This document shows positions 50,247-58,411 of a stretch of DNA of 64,000 nt, one piece after another. Within the stretch, counting starts at the first letter, position 1. Each line of letters opens with the position of its first letter. The translations under genes were made by a program, and so were the position numbers. The notes beneath the pieces are model-generated. The model saw only the letters and a program-made list of their open reading frames with translations. It did no database searches and was not told the origin of the DNA. Source of the stretch: Planctomycetota bacterium. GTDB taxonomy: Bacteria; Planctomycetota; Phycisphaerae; SM23-33. The stretch is from NCBI GenBank assembly GCA_022705325.1, contig JAKJER010000011.1, forward strand, positions 62,001 to 126,000, given 5' to 3'.

Positions 50247-51857
50247 CTATGGCTTCTTGCGGTTCCACGCGTCGAAGATGCCGCTCAACTCCCGCACGCG
50301 ATCGCCCTGTGAAGAGGCAAGATCGTTCAACTCCGTCCGGTCAGTCGCGAGGTCGTACAGCTCCCACGGGCCGCCCTTGGGCGAGACAAGCTTCCACGAC
50401 CCGACCCGCGCGGCCCGGGCGCCGGACGTCGCCCAGCACAGCGACGGATGAGGCTTCCGCCTGCCGCCCTTGAGGATCGCCAGGAGGCTCCGCCCGGCAA
50501 GCGGCTGGACATTCCTGCCCTCGAAGGTTGGTGGGTAGGCTGCGCCCGCGACGTCCAGGCATGTAGCCGCGATGTCCATGATATGGGCCGTCTCAGCCGA
50601 GACGCTGTTGTCCGCGGCGACCACGCCGGGCCAGTACGCGATCAGCGGCGAGGCGATGCCGCCCTCGTGGTTGGTCGCCTTGTGTTGGCGGAACGGAGCG
50701 TTCGAGACGCATGCCCAGTGCGGCCCGGCCGTGACGAACGTGTCGGCGGGGCCGGGCCGGATGTCAGGCCGATTGCCGATCCGCATCCGCACGCCGTCCA
50801 CGCGCCAGGTCAGGTCGCCCTTGTCGAGTTGGGCGTTCATCGGCTGGTCCGAAGCGCCGTTGTCGGACAGGAACAGCACCAGCGTGTTCTTGTCGGCCCC
50901 GGAGCGGCGCAGGGCGTCCACGACGCGGCCGACGCTCTGGTCGAGGCAGTCCACCTGGGCGGCGTAGACGGCCATCCGTTCCGTTTGCCAGTCCTTGTGC
51001 TTCTCGTCGGCCCACGCCGGGACGCGCGGGTCTCGCGGCGCCAGGCGACAGCCCGCCGGCAGGAGCCCCGACTCCACCAGCCGCCGATGCCGCTCCTGCC
51101 TCGTCTGGTCCCAGCCGAGCCGTCGGTACAGCTCGCGATACTTGGCAATGTCGGCGGGTTTGGCATGCAGCGGCCAGTGGGGGGCGTAGTGGGCCATGTA
51201 CAGGAAGAACGGCTTGTCGTTGCCCGCCGCCTGGGCGATGAACTCGACGGCGAAGTCCGTGATCAGGTCGGTCTTGTAGCAGTCGGCCGGCAGGGCGAAG
51301 GGCTTGCCGTCGCGGTAGAACGCGGTGTTCCGCACGTCCTTGAAGTAGTTGCCCGGCCCGGTGTGGCCCGTGCTGCCGAGATAGCGGTCCACGTACTTGC
51401 TGATGTTCGCCGGGTCGTGCCACTTCTCCGCCGTCACCATGTCCAGCCGCCCGACGGCGGCCGTCGCGTAGCCCGAGCGCTTGAGCAGTTCGAACACCGT
51501 GACGCAGCGGTTGTTGAGCAGGCCGGTCCAGTTGGTGATGCCCACCTGGTGCGGGTACAGGCCCGTCATCAGCGCCGCCCGCGACGGCCCGCACAGGGCG
51601 CAGTTGTAGAACTGCGAGAACCGCAGCCCGTCCTTCGCCAGGCGGTCCAGGTGCGGCGTCTGAATTTCGCCCCCGTAGCAGCCGAGGTCCGAGAAGCCCA
51701 GGTCGTCGGCGAGGATGAGAACGATGTTCGGCCGCCGGCGGGGGGCGCCCGCCTCGGCGGCGCCAGCGGCCAGCGCCGGCTGCACCAGCGCCGCCGCCGA
51801 CCCGGCCAGGCCGACCGCCAGCAGCAGGCTGCACACCCTCGTCAGCGACTTCGTCAT
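50247..51857 (-). CDS. Secreted sulfatase (formylglycine-dependent, S1 family)
   Basis: This 536-residue protein has a long signal peptide (to about QPALAAG). The metal site PNIVLILADDLGFSDLGCYGG and the modification motif CGPSRAALMTG (Cys89, to become formylglycine) are intact. ALYMAHYAPHWPLHA-like and LFLSDNGAS segments complete the alkaline-phosphatase fold. It should hydrolyse sulfate esters on extracellular polysaccharides or glycans, consistent with planctomycete lifestyles. It needs a separate FGE; the FGE-fold domain at 28614-32396 lacks the catalytic Cys pair and cannot be assumed to serve. Start at ATG 51857, 5 bp after the stop of a truncated GNAT gene. Confidence 0.93.
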   Translation of the reverse strand: MTKSLTRVCSLLLAVGLAGSAAALVQPALAAGAAEAGAPRRRPNIVLILADDLGFSDLGCYGGEIQTPHLDRLAKDGLRFSQFYNCALCGPSRAALMTGLYPHQVGITNWTGLLNNRCVTVFELLKRSGYATAAVGRLDMVTAEKWHDPANISKYVDRYLGSTGHTGPGNYFKDVRNTAFYRDGKPFALPADCYKTDLITDFAVEFIAQAAGNDKPFFLYMAHYAPHWPLHAKPADIAKYRELYRRLGWDQTRQERHRRLVESGLLPAGCRLAPRDPRVPAWADEKHKDWQTERMAVYAAQVDCLDQSVGRVVDALRRSGADKNTLVLFLSDNGASDQPMNAQLDKGDLTWRVDGVRMRIGNRPDIRPGPADTFVTAGPHWACVSNAPFRQHKATNHEGGIASPLIAYWPGVVAADNSVSAETAHIMDIAATCLDVAGAAYPPTFEGRNVQPLAGRSLLAILKGGRRKPHPSLCWATSGARAARVGSWKLVSPKGGPWELYDLATDRTELNDLASSQGDRVRELSGIFDAWNRKKP

Positions 51858-51862
51858 GTCAT

Positions 51863-52072
51863 TCAAGATATGCCTCGTCGCCCCGTCCGCCGCATCTCGC
51901 GGACGATGAAGTGCTCCGTCTGGCGGCTGATGGGGTGGTTGCGGAAGGCCGCTTCGGTCACGCGTGCGATGGCGTCGACGTCGGCCGGCTGCTCGGGGCG
52001 GATCGTGACGTGTTCCTGGCAGGGCCCGTCCGCGGAAGGCTTGTGCGACTCGGCGGGTTTGCTTTCACTCAT
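51863..52072 (-). pseudogene. Truncated GNAT acetyltransferase gene (N-terminal fragment)
   Basis: A 69-residue frame contains the start of a YhbS-like GNAT domain: VTIRPEQPADVDAIARVTEAAF, then a HPISRQTEHFIVREMRR segment. Family members run to about 170 residues and need the acetyl-CoA-binding motif, which is missing. After EMRRTGRRG the frame stops, 5 bp before the sulfatase start. The rest of the domain is not present downstream, so this looks like a deletion remnant, possibly made when the sulfatase gene arrived. Confidence 0.7.
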
Positions 52073-52572
52073 GGCCGTATCCAATCACGGCGTTGCGGGA
52101 TTGTCAATCGTCATCCGGGCGGCCTCCGGGGGGCGGAAGACGCGACCGGGCGCACGAGGGGCGCGGGCAGGTCGCGGTCGGACGCTCAAGGGCGCGGGAA
52201 GGGCGCGACAGTTCGCGGGGGAGACGCCCAAGGGCGCGATGGCAAGAGCAGGCCCAGTCGATGGTTGTGGTGGCGGAGGTCGCCGTCTTCTGGGCGGCGC
52301 CCCGGGAAAAAGCGCCCTAAAGCGCCCTTCATGGTTTCACCTGACTTTCGCGGCTCGCCGACAGCAGGGGGGATCCGAAGGGGTGCGGTCTTGGAGGCAC
52401 CGCCGGGCGGGCCGGGCTTTGGAGGCGTCGGCCGGTCGGGGACGGTCCCGGGGGTCGGACTCTCCGGGCGAACGCGGCCTGAGCGATCCTGGGCGGTCCT
52501 GGAGGCGTCGGCTGGGCGGGACGCCGGCGGCTGCTGGTCAACTGCCCCGCTCCCCGTGCCGATGTATCAGTA
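52073..52572. other. 500-bp GC-rich gap with degenerate short repeats
   Basis: No supported gene is present. The left half has repeated AGGGCGCG units with varied spacing. A hairpin of GCGCCCT-type repeats lies near 52308-52330. The right half has imperfect TGGAGGCGTCGGC units, best copies near 52430 and 52509. Composition suggests slipped or decayed non-coding DNA between the GNAT remnant and the ATP-grasp gene. Confidence 0.4.
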
Positions 52573-52575
52573 GTG

Positions 52576-53595
52576 ATGCCTCTGGAGCTGAACATCCTGG
52601 TCACCTGCTCGAATCGGCGGGTGGCCCTGCTCGACGCCTTCCGCTGCGCGCTGGCGCAGGCGGGGGTGGCGGGGCGCGTGGTGGCTGTCGAGGCGACGGA
52701 GGCAAGTCCGACCTATCACCTGGCCGACGAGGGGGTCATCCTGCCGCTGGTGAGAGAGCCCGGCTTCCTGCCGGCGATCCTGGACACCGCCCGCCGGTAC
52801 GCCCCGTGCGTGATCGTGCCGGTGACGGACCTGGACATCCCGCTGCTGGCAGCCCACGCGGAGGAGTTCCGGGCGGTCGGGGCCACACCGGCGGTCGGCT
52901 CGCCGAGCGCCATCGCCCTCTGCCGTGACAAGACCCACATGGGCAAGCTGCTCGAGCGGGCCGGACTGGAGGGCCTGCCCTCGCTGACCCTGGAGGCCTT
53001 CGAGCGCCGGGCGTTCTTCCCCTGCTTCGTCAAACCCTCCCGCGGGTCGGCGGGCATCGGGGCGGCGGTCATTCGCGACCGCGTCCAGCTCGACGCCCAC
53101 CTGGAGCGGTTCGGGCGCGACGTGGTCGTTCAGGAGTGGATCGAGGGCCAGGAGTTCACCATCGACGTCTACCGCAGCCGTGACGGTCAGGTCCGCTGCG
53201 TCGTGCCGCGTCAGCGGCTGGCGGTGCGGAGCGGCGAGGTGGAGAAGGGCGTCACGCGGAAAGACCGGAGGCTGATCGACGACGCGATCCGCCTGGCCTC
53301 GGCGTGCGAGGGGCTGTGGGGCGTGTTCTGCTGCCAGTGCCGGCGGGCGGACGAGTCGTCCCCCCCGCGGTTCTTCGAGATCAATCCCCGCTTCGGCGGG
53401 GGGTGTCTGCTGTCGATCCGGGCGGGGGCCAATCTGCCGCTGTACCTCGTGCAGGAGGTGCTCGGCCTCGAGGTGACAGCCCGCCTTGGCGAGTTCACCG
53501 ACCGCCTGCTGATGCTTCGCTACGACGATGCGACGTACGTGCAGGTGGACGACCCCGCCGCTCTGCCGGGCTTCCACACCCCGACCTTCCGGTAG
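52576..53595 (+). CDS. ATP-grasp protein (carbamoyl-phosphate-synthase-like)
   Basis: This 339-residue cytoplasmic ligase has an N-terminal nucleotide-fold region NILVTCSNRRVALLDAF, the ATP-grasp lysine segment FFPCFVKPSRGSAGIGA, VVQEWIEGQEFTIDVY, and the metal site RFFEINPRFGGG. Such stand-alone ATP-grasp proteins join a carboxylate to an amine or thiol through an acyl phosphate; the substrates here are unknown. GTG 52573 and ATG 52576 are equally possible. The HAD gene follows after 13 bp, so they form a two-gene unit often seen in nucleotide-sugar or surface-glycan loci. Confidence 0.88.
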   Translation: MPLELNILVTCSNRRVALLDAFRCALAQAGVAGRVVAVEATEASPTYHLADEGVILPLVREPGFLPAILDTARRYAPCVIVPVTDLDIPLLAAHAEEFRAVGATPAVGSPSAIALCRDKTHMGKLLERAGLEGLPSLTLEAFERRAFFPCFVKPSRGSAGIGAAVIRDRVQLDAHLERFGRDVVVQEWIEGQEFTIDVYRSRDGQVRCVVPRQRLAVRSGEVEKGVTRKDRRLIDDAIRLASACEGLWGVFCCQCRRADESSPPRFFEINPRFGGGCLLSIRAGANLPLYLVQEVLGLEVTARLGEFTDRLLMLRYDDATYVQVDDPAALPGFHTPTFR

Positions 53596-53608
53596 CCGGA
53601 GAAAGCCG

Positions 53609-54292
53609 ATGACTTCAGCCGGTCCCATCCTGGGCGTTGTCTTCGACCTGGATGACACGCTGTTGCCCGAGCGCGAGTACGTCCGTAGCGGCTACGCGGC
53701 GGTGGCCGAGCACGTCCGCGTGCTGACCGGGCGGAGCGACCGCTTCGAGACGTGGCTGTGGGAGCGGTTCCTTCGCGGCCAAGCCGAGGGGGCGTTCGAC
53801 GCCTTGAACGCCGCGCTCGCCCTGGGCCTGAACGGTCAGGTGGGCGATCTGGTGCAGGTCTACCGCCGGCACGCGCCGACGGTCCAGCCGGTTGCCGGCA
53901 TGGCCTCGCTGCTGGGCCTGCTGCACGCGCGGGTGCGGTTGGGCCTGTTGAGCGACGGCTACCTGCCCGCCCAGCGGCTGAAGCTGGCGGGGGCGAAGCT
54001 GGAGCGGTTCTTCGACGCGGTGGTGTTCACCGAAGAGCTGGGCCGGGCCGCGTGGAAGCCATCGCTGCAGGGCTTCGAACTGGTGGCTTCGCTGCTGGAG
54101 TTGCCGCACCGGGCCTGCGCCTACGTGGCCGACAACCCGGCCAAGGACTTCGTGGCCCCCAACCGCCTGGGGTGGCGGACGGTCCAGATCGTGCGGCCGG
54201 GGCAAATGCACGCCCACAGGCCGCCGGTGGCCGGCGGGCGGCCGGAGGTGGTGGCAAGGTCGATCGGCGAACTGGCGACGGCGCTGCGGTAG
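53609..54292 (+). CDS. HAD-superfamily hydrolase
   Basis: This 227-residue protein contains all four HAD motifs: DLDDTLL (nucleophile Asp), LLSDG, Lys in AAWKPSLQGF, and the acidic motif VADNPAKDF. The helical cap between motifs I and II is of the small C1 type, so it probably acts as a phosphatase on a small phosphorylated molecule. GGAG lies 7 nt before ATG 53609. Coupling to the ATP-grasp gene suggests a shared pathway, for example ligation followed by dephosphorylation of a sugar or amino-acid derivative. Confidence 0.9.
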   Translation: MTSAGPILGVVFDLDDTLLPEREYVRSGYAAVAEHVRVLTGRSDRFETWLWERFLRGQAEGAFDALNAALALGLNGQVGDLVQVYRRHAPTVQPVAGMASLLGLLHARVRLGLLSDGYLPAQRLKLAGAKLERFFDAVVFTEELGRAAWKPSLQGFELVASLLELPHRACAYVADNPAKDFVAPNRLGWRTVQIVRPGQMHAHRPPVAGGRPEVVARSIGELATALR

Positions 54293-54308
54293 TCGCGAGC
54301 ATCCAGCC

Positions 54309-55310
54309 TTATTGCTCGGCTTTCAGGATCAGATCGGCCAGATCGCGGGAGAAGTCTCTGGCCCCGTCATATCGGAGATGGCTGCCATCGTAGGTGGGGT
54401 ATGCGGCCTGCTTGACGTCCAGCCAGACCCCGCCAGCCTCGACAAACGCCTGGCGGACGCGGGCCTCGTCGAACTTCCCTTCCTTGTTCTCCAACTGGAT
54501 CATCCCGTCCCAGGTCGGCGGGCGGAAGGCGTAGACCCGGATGCCCTCTTTGCGCCACTGGCGGACCCGGGGCAACAGCATTGCCAGCGACTCGTCATAG
54601 GGGGGGATGCGAACCTTGAACCACTCGCCGAAACGGACCACCTCGCGCATCGGGCGGTTGGGCTGAGAGTCGCTCTCCATCCAGCCGTCCTCGTGGAAAT
54701 CCTTGTAGCTGGACCGCTTGCTCTTGAAGCCCAGGCTGGCTCGGAACGTGCGTAAGGACCGCGGCTGGAAGGGCCGGGCCATGCGGTCGGCGAATCGCTC
54801 GATCAGCCCGGCGGTCTGGACCTTGTGCCGCGCCTCGGCCAGGGGGTCGGGGGCGCCGTGCCCCTTGGCCAACGTCAGCGGCGTCATGCCCAGCACCAGC
54901 GTCGGCCGCTTGCCGCGAGGGTCGAGCACCCGGCTGGCCTGGTCGAATATGGATTCGCTGAAGGCCGTTCCCGCGAACGCGAAATTGTAGATGCGGACGT
55001 CGCCCATTCGCTCGCGCATGGCCTGCGGGCTGACGCCGCACAGCACCCGCGAGTCGCCCAGGAACACCACGTCCGCGCAGGCGTTCCAGGTGCTTCGCAG
55101 TTGCTCGAACTCATCCTCCAGCAAACCGCGACGGGAGGGGTCCGGCACGAGGGCGACGGCTCCGATCAGCAGGGCCGCCGTCGCGAACGCCACAACCGAC
55201 CGCTCCAGCAGGCCGAAACGCTCACTGCCGGCTGCGGCCTGCGCGGCTTCGTCGGCGGGCTCGGGGCCGGCCTGATTCTCGTTCTGCTTGTCCGTATTCG
55301 TCAAGGTCAT
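54309..55310 (-). CDS. SGNH-fold acyl-transfer partner of the MBOAT protein (DltD/AlgX-like)
   Basis: This 333-residue protein has one N-terminal transmembrane segment (about residues 38-58) and an extracytoplasmic SGNH domain. VVFLGDSRVLCGV holds the nucleophile Ser and DGSHLRYDG the Asp/His pair near the C-terminus. In alginate, teichoic-acid and related systems, such proteins take an acyl group handed across the membrane by the MBOAT protein and transfer it to a polymer. The gene starts 8 bp after the MBOAT stop, so the two are one operon. The target polymer is unknown. Confidence 0.85.
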   Translation of the reverse strand: MTLTNTDKQNENQAGPEPADEAAQAAAGSERFGLLERSVVAFATAALLIGAVALVPDPSRRGLLEDEFEQLRSTWNACADVVFLGDSRVLCGVSPQAMRERMGDVRIYNFAFAGTAFSESIFDQASRVLDPRGKRPTLVLGMTPLTLAKGHGAPDPLAEARHKVQTAGLIERFADRMARPFQPRSLRTFRASLGFKSKRSSYKDFHEDGWMESDSQPNRPMREVVRFGEWFKVRIPPYDESLAMLLPRVRQWRKEGIRVYAFRPPTWDGMIQLENKEGKFDEARVRQAFVEAGGVWLDVKQAAYPTYDGSHLRYDGARDFSRDLADLILKAEQ

Positions 55311-55318
55311 GCGAAGGC

Positions 55319-56758
55319 TCAGAACTGGAAGTAGATAAAGACGCTGCCGGGCCCGCGGAGATAGACAGCCGCACACAGCAGCAGGCCCACTGCCACCGGG
55401 GCCAGCACCCGCCGCCCGATCCGCTCCGGCAGCGGCCCCAGGCGAGACAGCAGGCGGGCCTGGTCCAGGCGGAAGTGGAACCACAATTCCGCCAGGATCA
55501 TGATCAGCACCACGTTCAAGGCCCCGCCGCTGACGGCCTCTCGGGCCTCGGCCAGGCCCAGGTTGGCGAAGTTGAACATCGAGCCCAGGATGCTGAGGGC
55601 CTGGCCCATGGAACGGCTGACGAAGAACACCCAGGATACGACCGTCAGCAGGAAGACCGTCAGGACCGTCAGATGGCGCCCGACCAGCGGCACGCGGGCC
55701 AGCCGCTCGGGCCAGCGGGTGAAGCGCTCGACGGTGAGGTAGACCGCGTGACAGGCGCCCCACGCGACGAACGTCCAGTTGGCCCCGTGCCACAGGCCGC
55801 TGACGAGCATGGTGATCCACAGGCTGACCATGCTGCGGGCCGCGCCGACCTTCGAGCCGCCCAGCGGGATGTACACGTAGTCGCGGAACCAGGTGCTCAG
55901 CGAGATGTGCCACCGCTGCCAGAACTCGCGGAAGCTGGCCGAGATGTACGGGTGGTTGAAGTTGACGGGGAAGTCGTAGCCCATCAGCCGCCCCAACCCG
56001 CGGGCGATGTCGCTGTAGCCGCTGAAGTCGCAGTAGATCTGGTACGAGAACAGCAGCATGATCGCCCACCAGTACAGGCTCGACTCGCCCGACTGCGCGC
56101 CCTGGATGGCCTCCCGCACGACCGGGGCGATGGTGTCGGCCACCACCATCTTCCGGAAGAAGCCGATGGCGATCAGCTTGGTCGCCTCCCACCGCTCGCC
56201 TTCGCTGGTCGGGCGGTCGACCTCCAACTGGGGCAACAGGGTGGCCGCCCGGATGATCGGCCCGGCCACCAACTGCGGGAACAGACTCAGGAAGGCGAAG
56301 AAGTGCAGGATGTTGTGGGTGGGCGCCAGCCGGCCGCGGTACACGTCGATGGTGTAGCTCATCGCCTGGAACGTGTAGAAGCTGATGCCCACGGGCAGGA
56401 TCAGCTCAGCGGCCGGCAACGAACCCTGGATGCCCAGGCAGCTTAGCAGCCAATTGACGTTGAACAGGGCGAAGTCCAGGTACTTGAAGACCGCCAACGT
56501 GCCCACGTTGACCGCCAGCGAGCCGACCAGCAGGAGCTTGCGGCGGACGGGCCATCGCTCCATGCCCAGCGCGGCGTAGTAGTCCACCGCCCCGTTGAGG
56601 ATGATCAGGCTCAGGAATCGCCAGTCCCACCAGCCGTAGAAGAACAGCGACATGGCCGTCAGGTACGCCCACCGCGTGCCGCGTCGGTGGCGCATGAACG
56701 GCCAGGCCGCGAAGAACAGCACGGCGAACAGGACGAAGATCATCGAGTTAAACAGCAT
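55319..56758 (-). CDS. MBOAT-family O-acyltransferase (AlgI/DltB-like)
   Basis: This 479-residue polytopic membrane enzyme has about ten hydrophobic segments. The family core is clear: FFPQLVAGPI-like FPQLVAGPIIRA, YQIYCDFSGYSDIARG, FNHPYISASFREFWQRWHISLSTWFRDYVYIPLGG, and the catalytic His in SGLWHGANWTF. It moves acyl groups from a cytoplasmic donor to the outer face for O-acetylation of a surface polysaccharide. AGGA precedes ATG 56758. It is paired with the SGNH gene downstream. Confidence 0.96.
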   Translation of the reverse strand: MLFNSMIFVLFAVLFFAAWPFMRHRRGTRWAYLTAMSLFFYGWWDWRFLSLIILNGAVDYYAALGMERWPVRRKLLLVGSLAVNVGTLAVFKYLDFALFNVNWLLSCLGIQGSLPAAELILPVGISFYTFQAMSYTIDVYRGRLAPTHNILHFFAFLSLFPQLVAGPIIRAATLLPQLEVDRPTSEGERWEATKLIAIGFFRKMVVADTIAPVVREAIQGAQSGESSLYWWAIMLLFSYQIYCDFSGYSDIARGLGRLMGYDFPVNFNHPYISASFREFWQRWHISLSTWFRDYVYIPLGGSKVGAARSMVSLWITMLVSGLWHGANWTFVAWGACHAVYLTVERFTRWPERLARVPLVGRHLTVLTVFLLTVVSWVFFVSRSMGQALSILGSMFNFANLGLAEAREAVSGGALNVVLIMILAELWFHFRLDQARLLSRLGPLPERIGRRVLAPVAVGLLLCAAVYLRGPGSVFIYFQF

Positions 56759-56939
56759 CCGGTATTCCTGAAAGTCAGAAAGGTACGGGCTGGCTGTCGC
56801 TTTTTCAAGCCGGGAGAACGCGCTCGAGGCTCACGTGTCCCGAAAGGGCGCGTTTTGCTTGCCCCCCGCGCTTTCCAATCGCTACACTGAACGGCCTACT
56901 TCCCACGCCGGGCCGGTACCCCGGGGGCAAGGAGACTCC

Positions 56940-58406
56940 ATGAGGCATTCAGCGGTTTGGGCGGCGCTGGCGGGCCTGGCCGGCTTGCTGGGCGGTTGTT
57001 CGCAGCAGATCGACTTCCAGGGCATCATCGCCACTGCCAAGGGCAAGGTCTACCCGTCTCTGGTCTTCGTCAAACCCATCCGGGAGATGTTCCAGAGCGG
57101 CGAGCGCACGCGGGCCGAGGTGTTCGGTTCGGGTGTGATCATCTCGAGCGACGGCTACGTGGTCACCAACAACCACGTCGCCGAGAAGGCCATCGAGATC
57201 AACTGTGTGCTGGGCGACCGCGAACAAGTTCCCGCGACGGTGGTGGGGCTGGACCCGGAGACGGACCTGGCCTTGCTGAAACTCCGCCTTCCGGAGGGTC
57301 ACCCGCCCCTGCCCGTGGCGAGCTTCGGCGACAGCGACAAGGTCCAGCCCGGTCAGTTCGTGATGGCCCTGGGCTCGCCCTTCGGCTTCACCCGGTCCAT
57401 CTCGCTGGGCATCATCTCCAACACCCAGCGCTACCTCGGTTTCGAAACCAGCCACCAGTACAACCTCTGGCTGCAGACCGACGCCGCCATCAACCCCGGC
57501 AACTCCGGCGGACCGCTGGTGGACACCCGCGGACAGATCATCGGCATCAACACGCTGGGCACCTGGGCCGACGGCATCGGCTTCGCCATTCCCTCCAACG
57601 TGGTCGAGGACGTGGTGGCCCGCCTGATCGAACAGGCGGGCAAGACCAGCGAGGACCGCTGGCCGGTCAAGGTCGCCCGGGCCCACGTGGGCCTCCAACT
57701 CCAGGCCCTGCGGGACTTCAACACCAACACCTTCACCGACGCCCAGCGCGGCGTGCTCGTCCAGAGCGTCGACCAGGACTCGCCCGCCGACCAGGCCGGT
57801 ATCCGCGGGGGCGACATCCTGCTGGCCGTCGGCGCCCTGCCGCTGGACGGGCTGTACGTCGAGGACCTGCCCCGCATCCGGCTGATCCTGGCCGACCTGC
57901 CCACCGACCGCCCATGCCGGTTCCTGGTGGCCCGGGGCAAAGGCCCGGCCACCCAACCCTCCCAGCCGGCAAGGCTTGCGGACGGCTCGGCCCCGCGGCC
58001 CGGCGACGTCGGCGGGCGAGCGATTCAGGAACTGACCCTGGTGCCCGTGGCCCGCGGCAAGTTCGAGGGCGAAGACCTGGACTGCCGCCGCTGGAACATG
58101 ACCCTCAAGGAAATCACCAAGTTCTCCAACCCCGAACTGTACTTCCTCCAGCCGGGCGGCGGCGTGTTCATCCAGGGCGTCCGCGAAGAGGGCAACGCCG
58201 CCGACGCGGGGCTGGCCCCCGGCGACATCATCCTCAAGATCGGCCCGCACCCGGTCAAGACCATCGCCGACGCGAAGAAGGCCTACGAAGCCCTCACCGG
58301 CGACAAGGCCCGGACCGACAAACGGGTTCTGGTGACCATCAAGCGCGGAGCCTTCCAGCATTGGAAGACGCTGAGCTGGCACAAAGACTATCTCCAGGAA
58401 GACTGA
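56940..58406 (+). CDS. Lipoprotein HtrA/DegP-type serine protease with two PDZ domains
   Basis: This 488-residue envelope protease has a lipobox LLGGC (Cys20) after a short signal, so it is lipid-anchored. The trypsin-like triad is complete: His79 in NNHVAEK, Asp109 in ETDLALL and Ser189 in GNSGGP. PDZ domains follow at about residues 250-335 and 395-470. It should degrade or refold damaged envelope proteins. AAGGAG precedes ATG 56940. Only 5 bp separate its stop from the start of a related degenerate protein, so they are an operon and probably form a complex. Confidence 0.94.
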   Translation: MRHSAVWAALAGLAGLLGGCSQQIDFQGIIATAKGKVYPSLVFVKPIREMFQSGERTRAEVFGSGVIISSDGYVVTNNHVAEKAIEINCVLGDREQVPATVVGLDPETDLALLKLRLPEGHPPLPVASFGDSDKVQPGQFVMALGSPFGFTRSISLGIISNTQRYLGFETSHQYNLWLQTDAAINPGNSGGPLVDTRGQIIGINTLGTWADGIGFAIPSNVVEDVVARLIEQAGKTSEDRWPVKVARAHVGLQLQALRDFNTNTFTDAQRGVLVQSVDQDSPADQAGIRGGDILLAVGALPLDGLYVEDLPRIRLILADLPTDRPCRFLVARGKGPATQPSQPARLADGSAPRPGDVGGRAIQELTLVPVARGKFEGEDLDCRRWNMTLKEITKFSNPELYFLQPGGGVFIQGVREEGNAADAGLAPGDIILKIGPHPVKTIADAKKAYEALTGDKARTDKRVLVTIKRGAFQHWKTLSWHKDYLQED

Positions 58407-58411
58407 CACCT

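Noticed and set aside
51911..52573. 220-codon + strand frame in the GC-rich gap
   Set aside because: It has Gly/Arg-rich low complexity, no start signal and overlaps degenerate repeats and the GNAT remnant.
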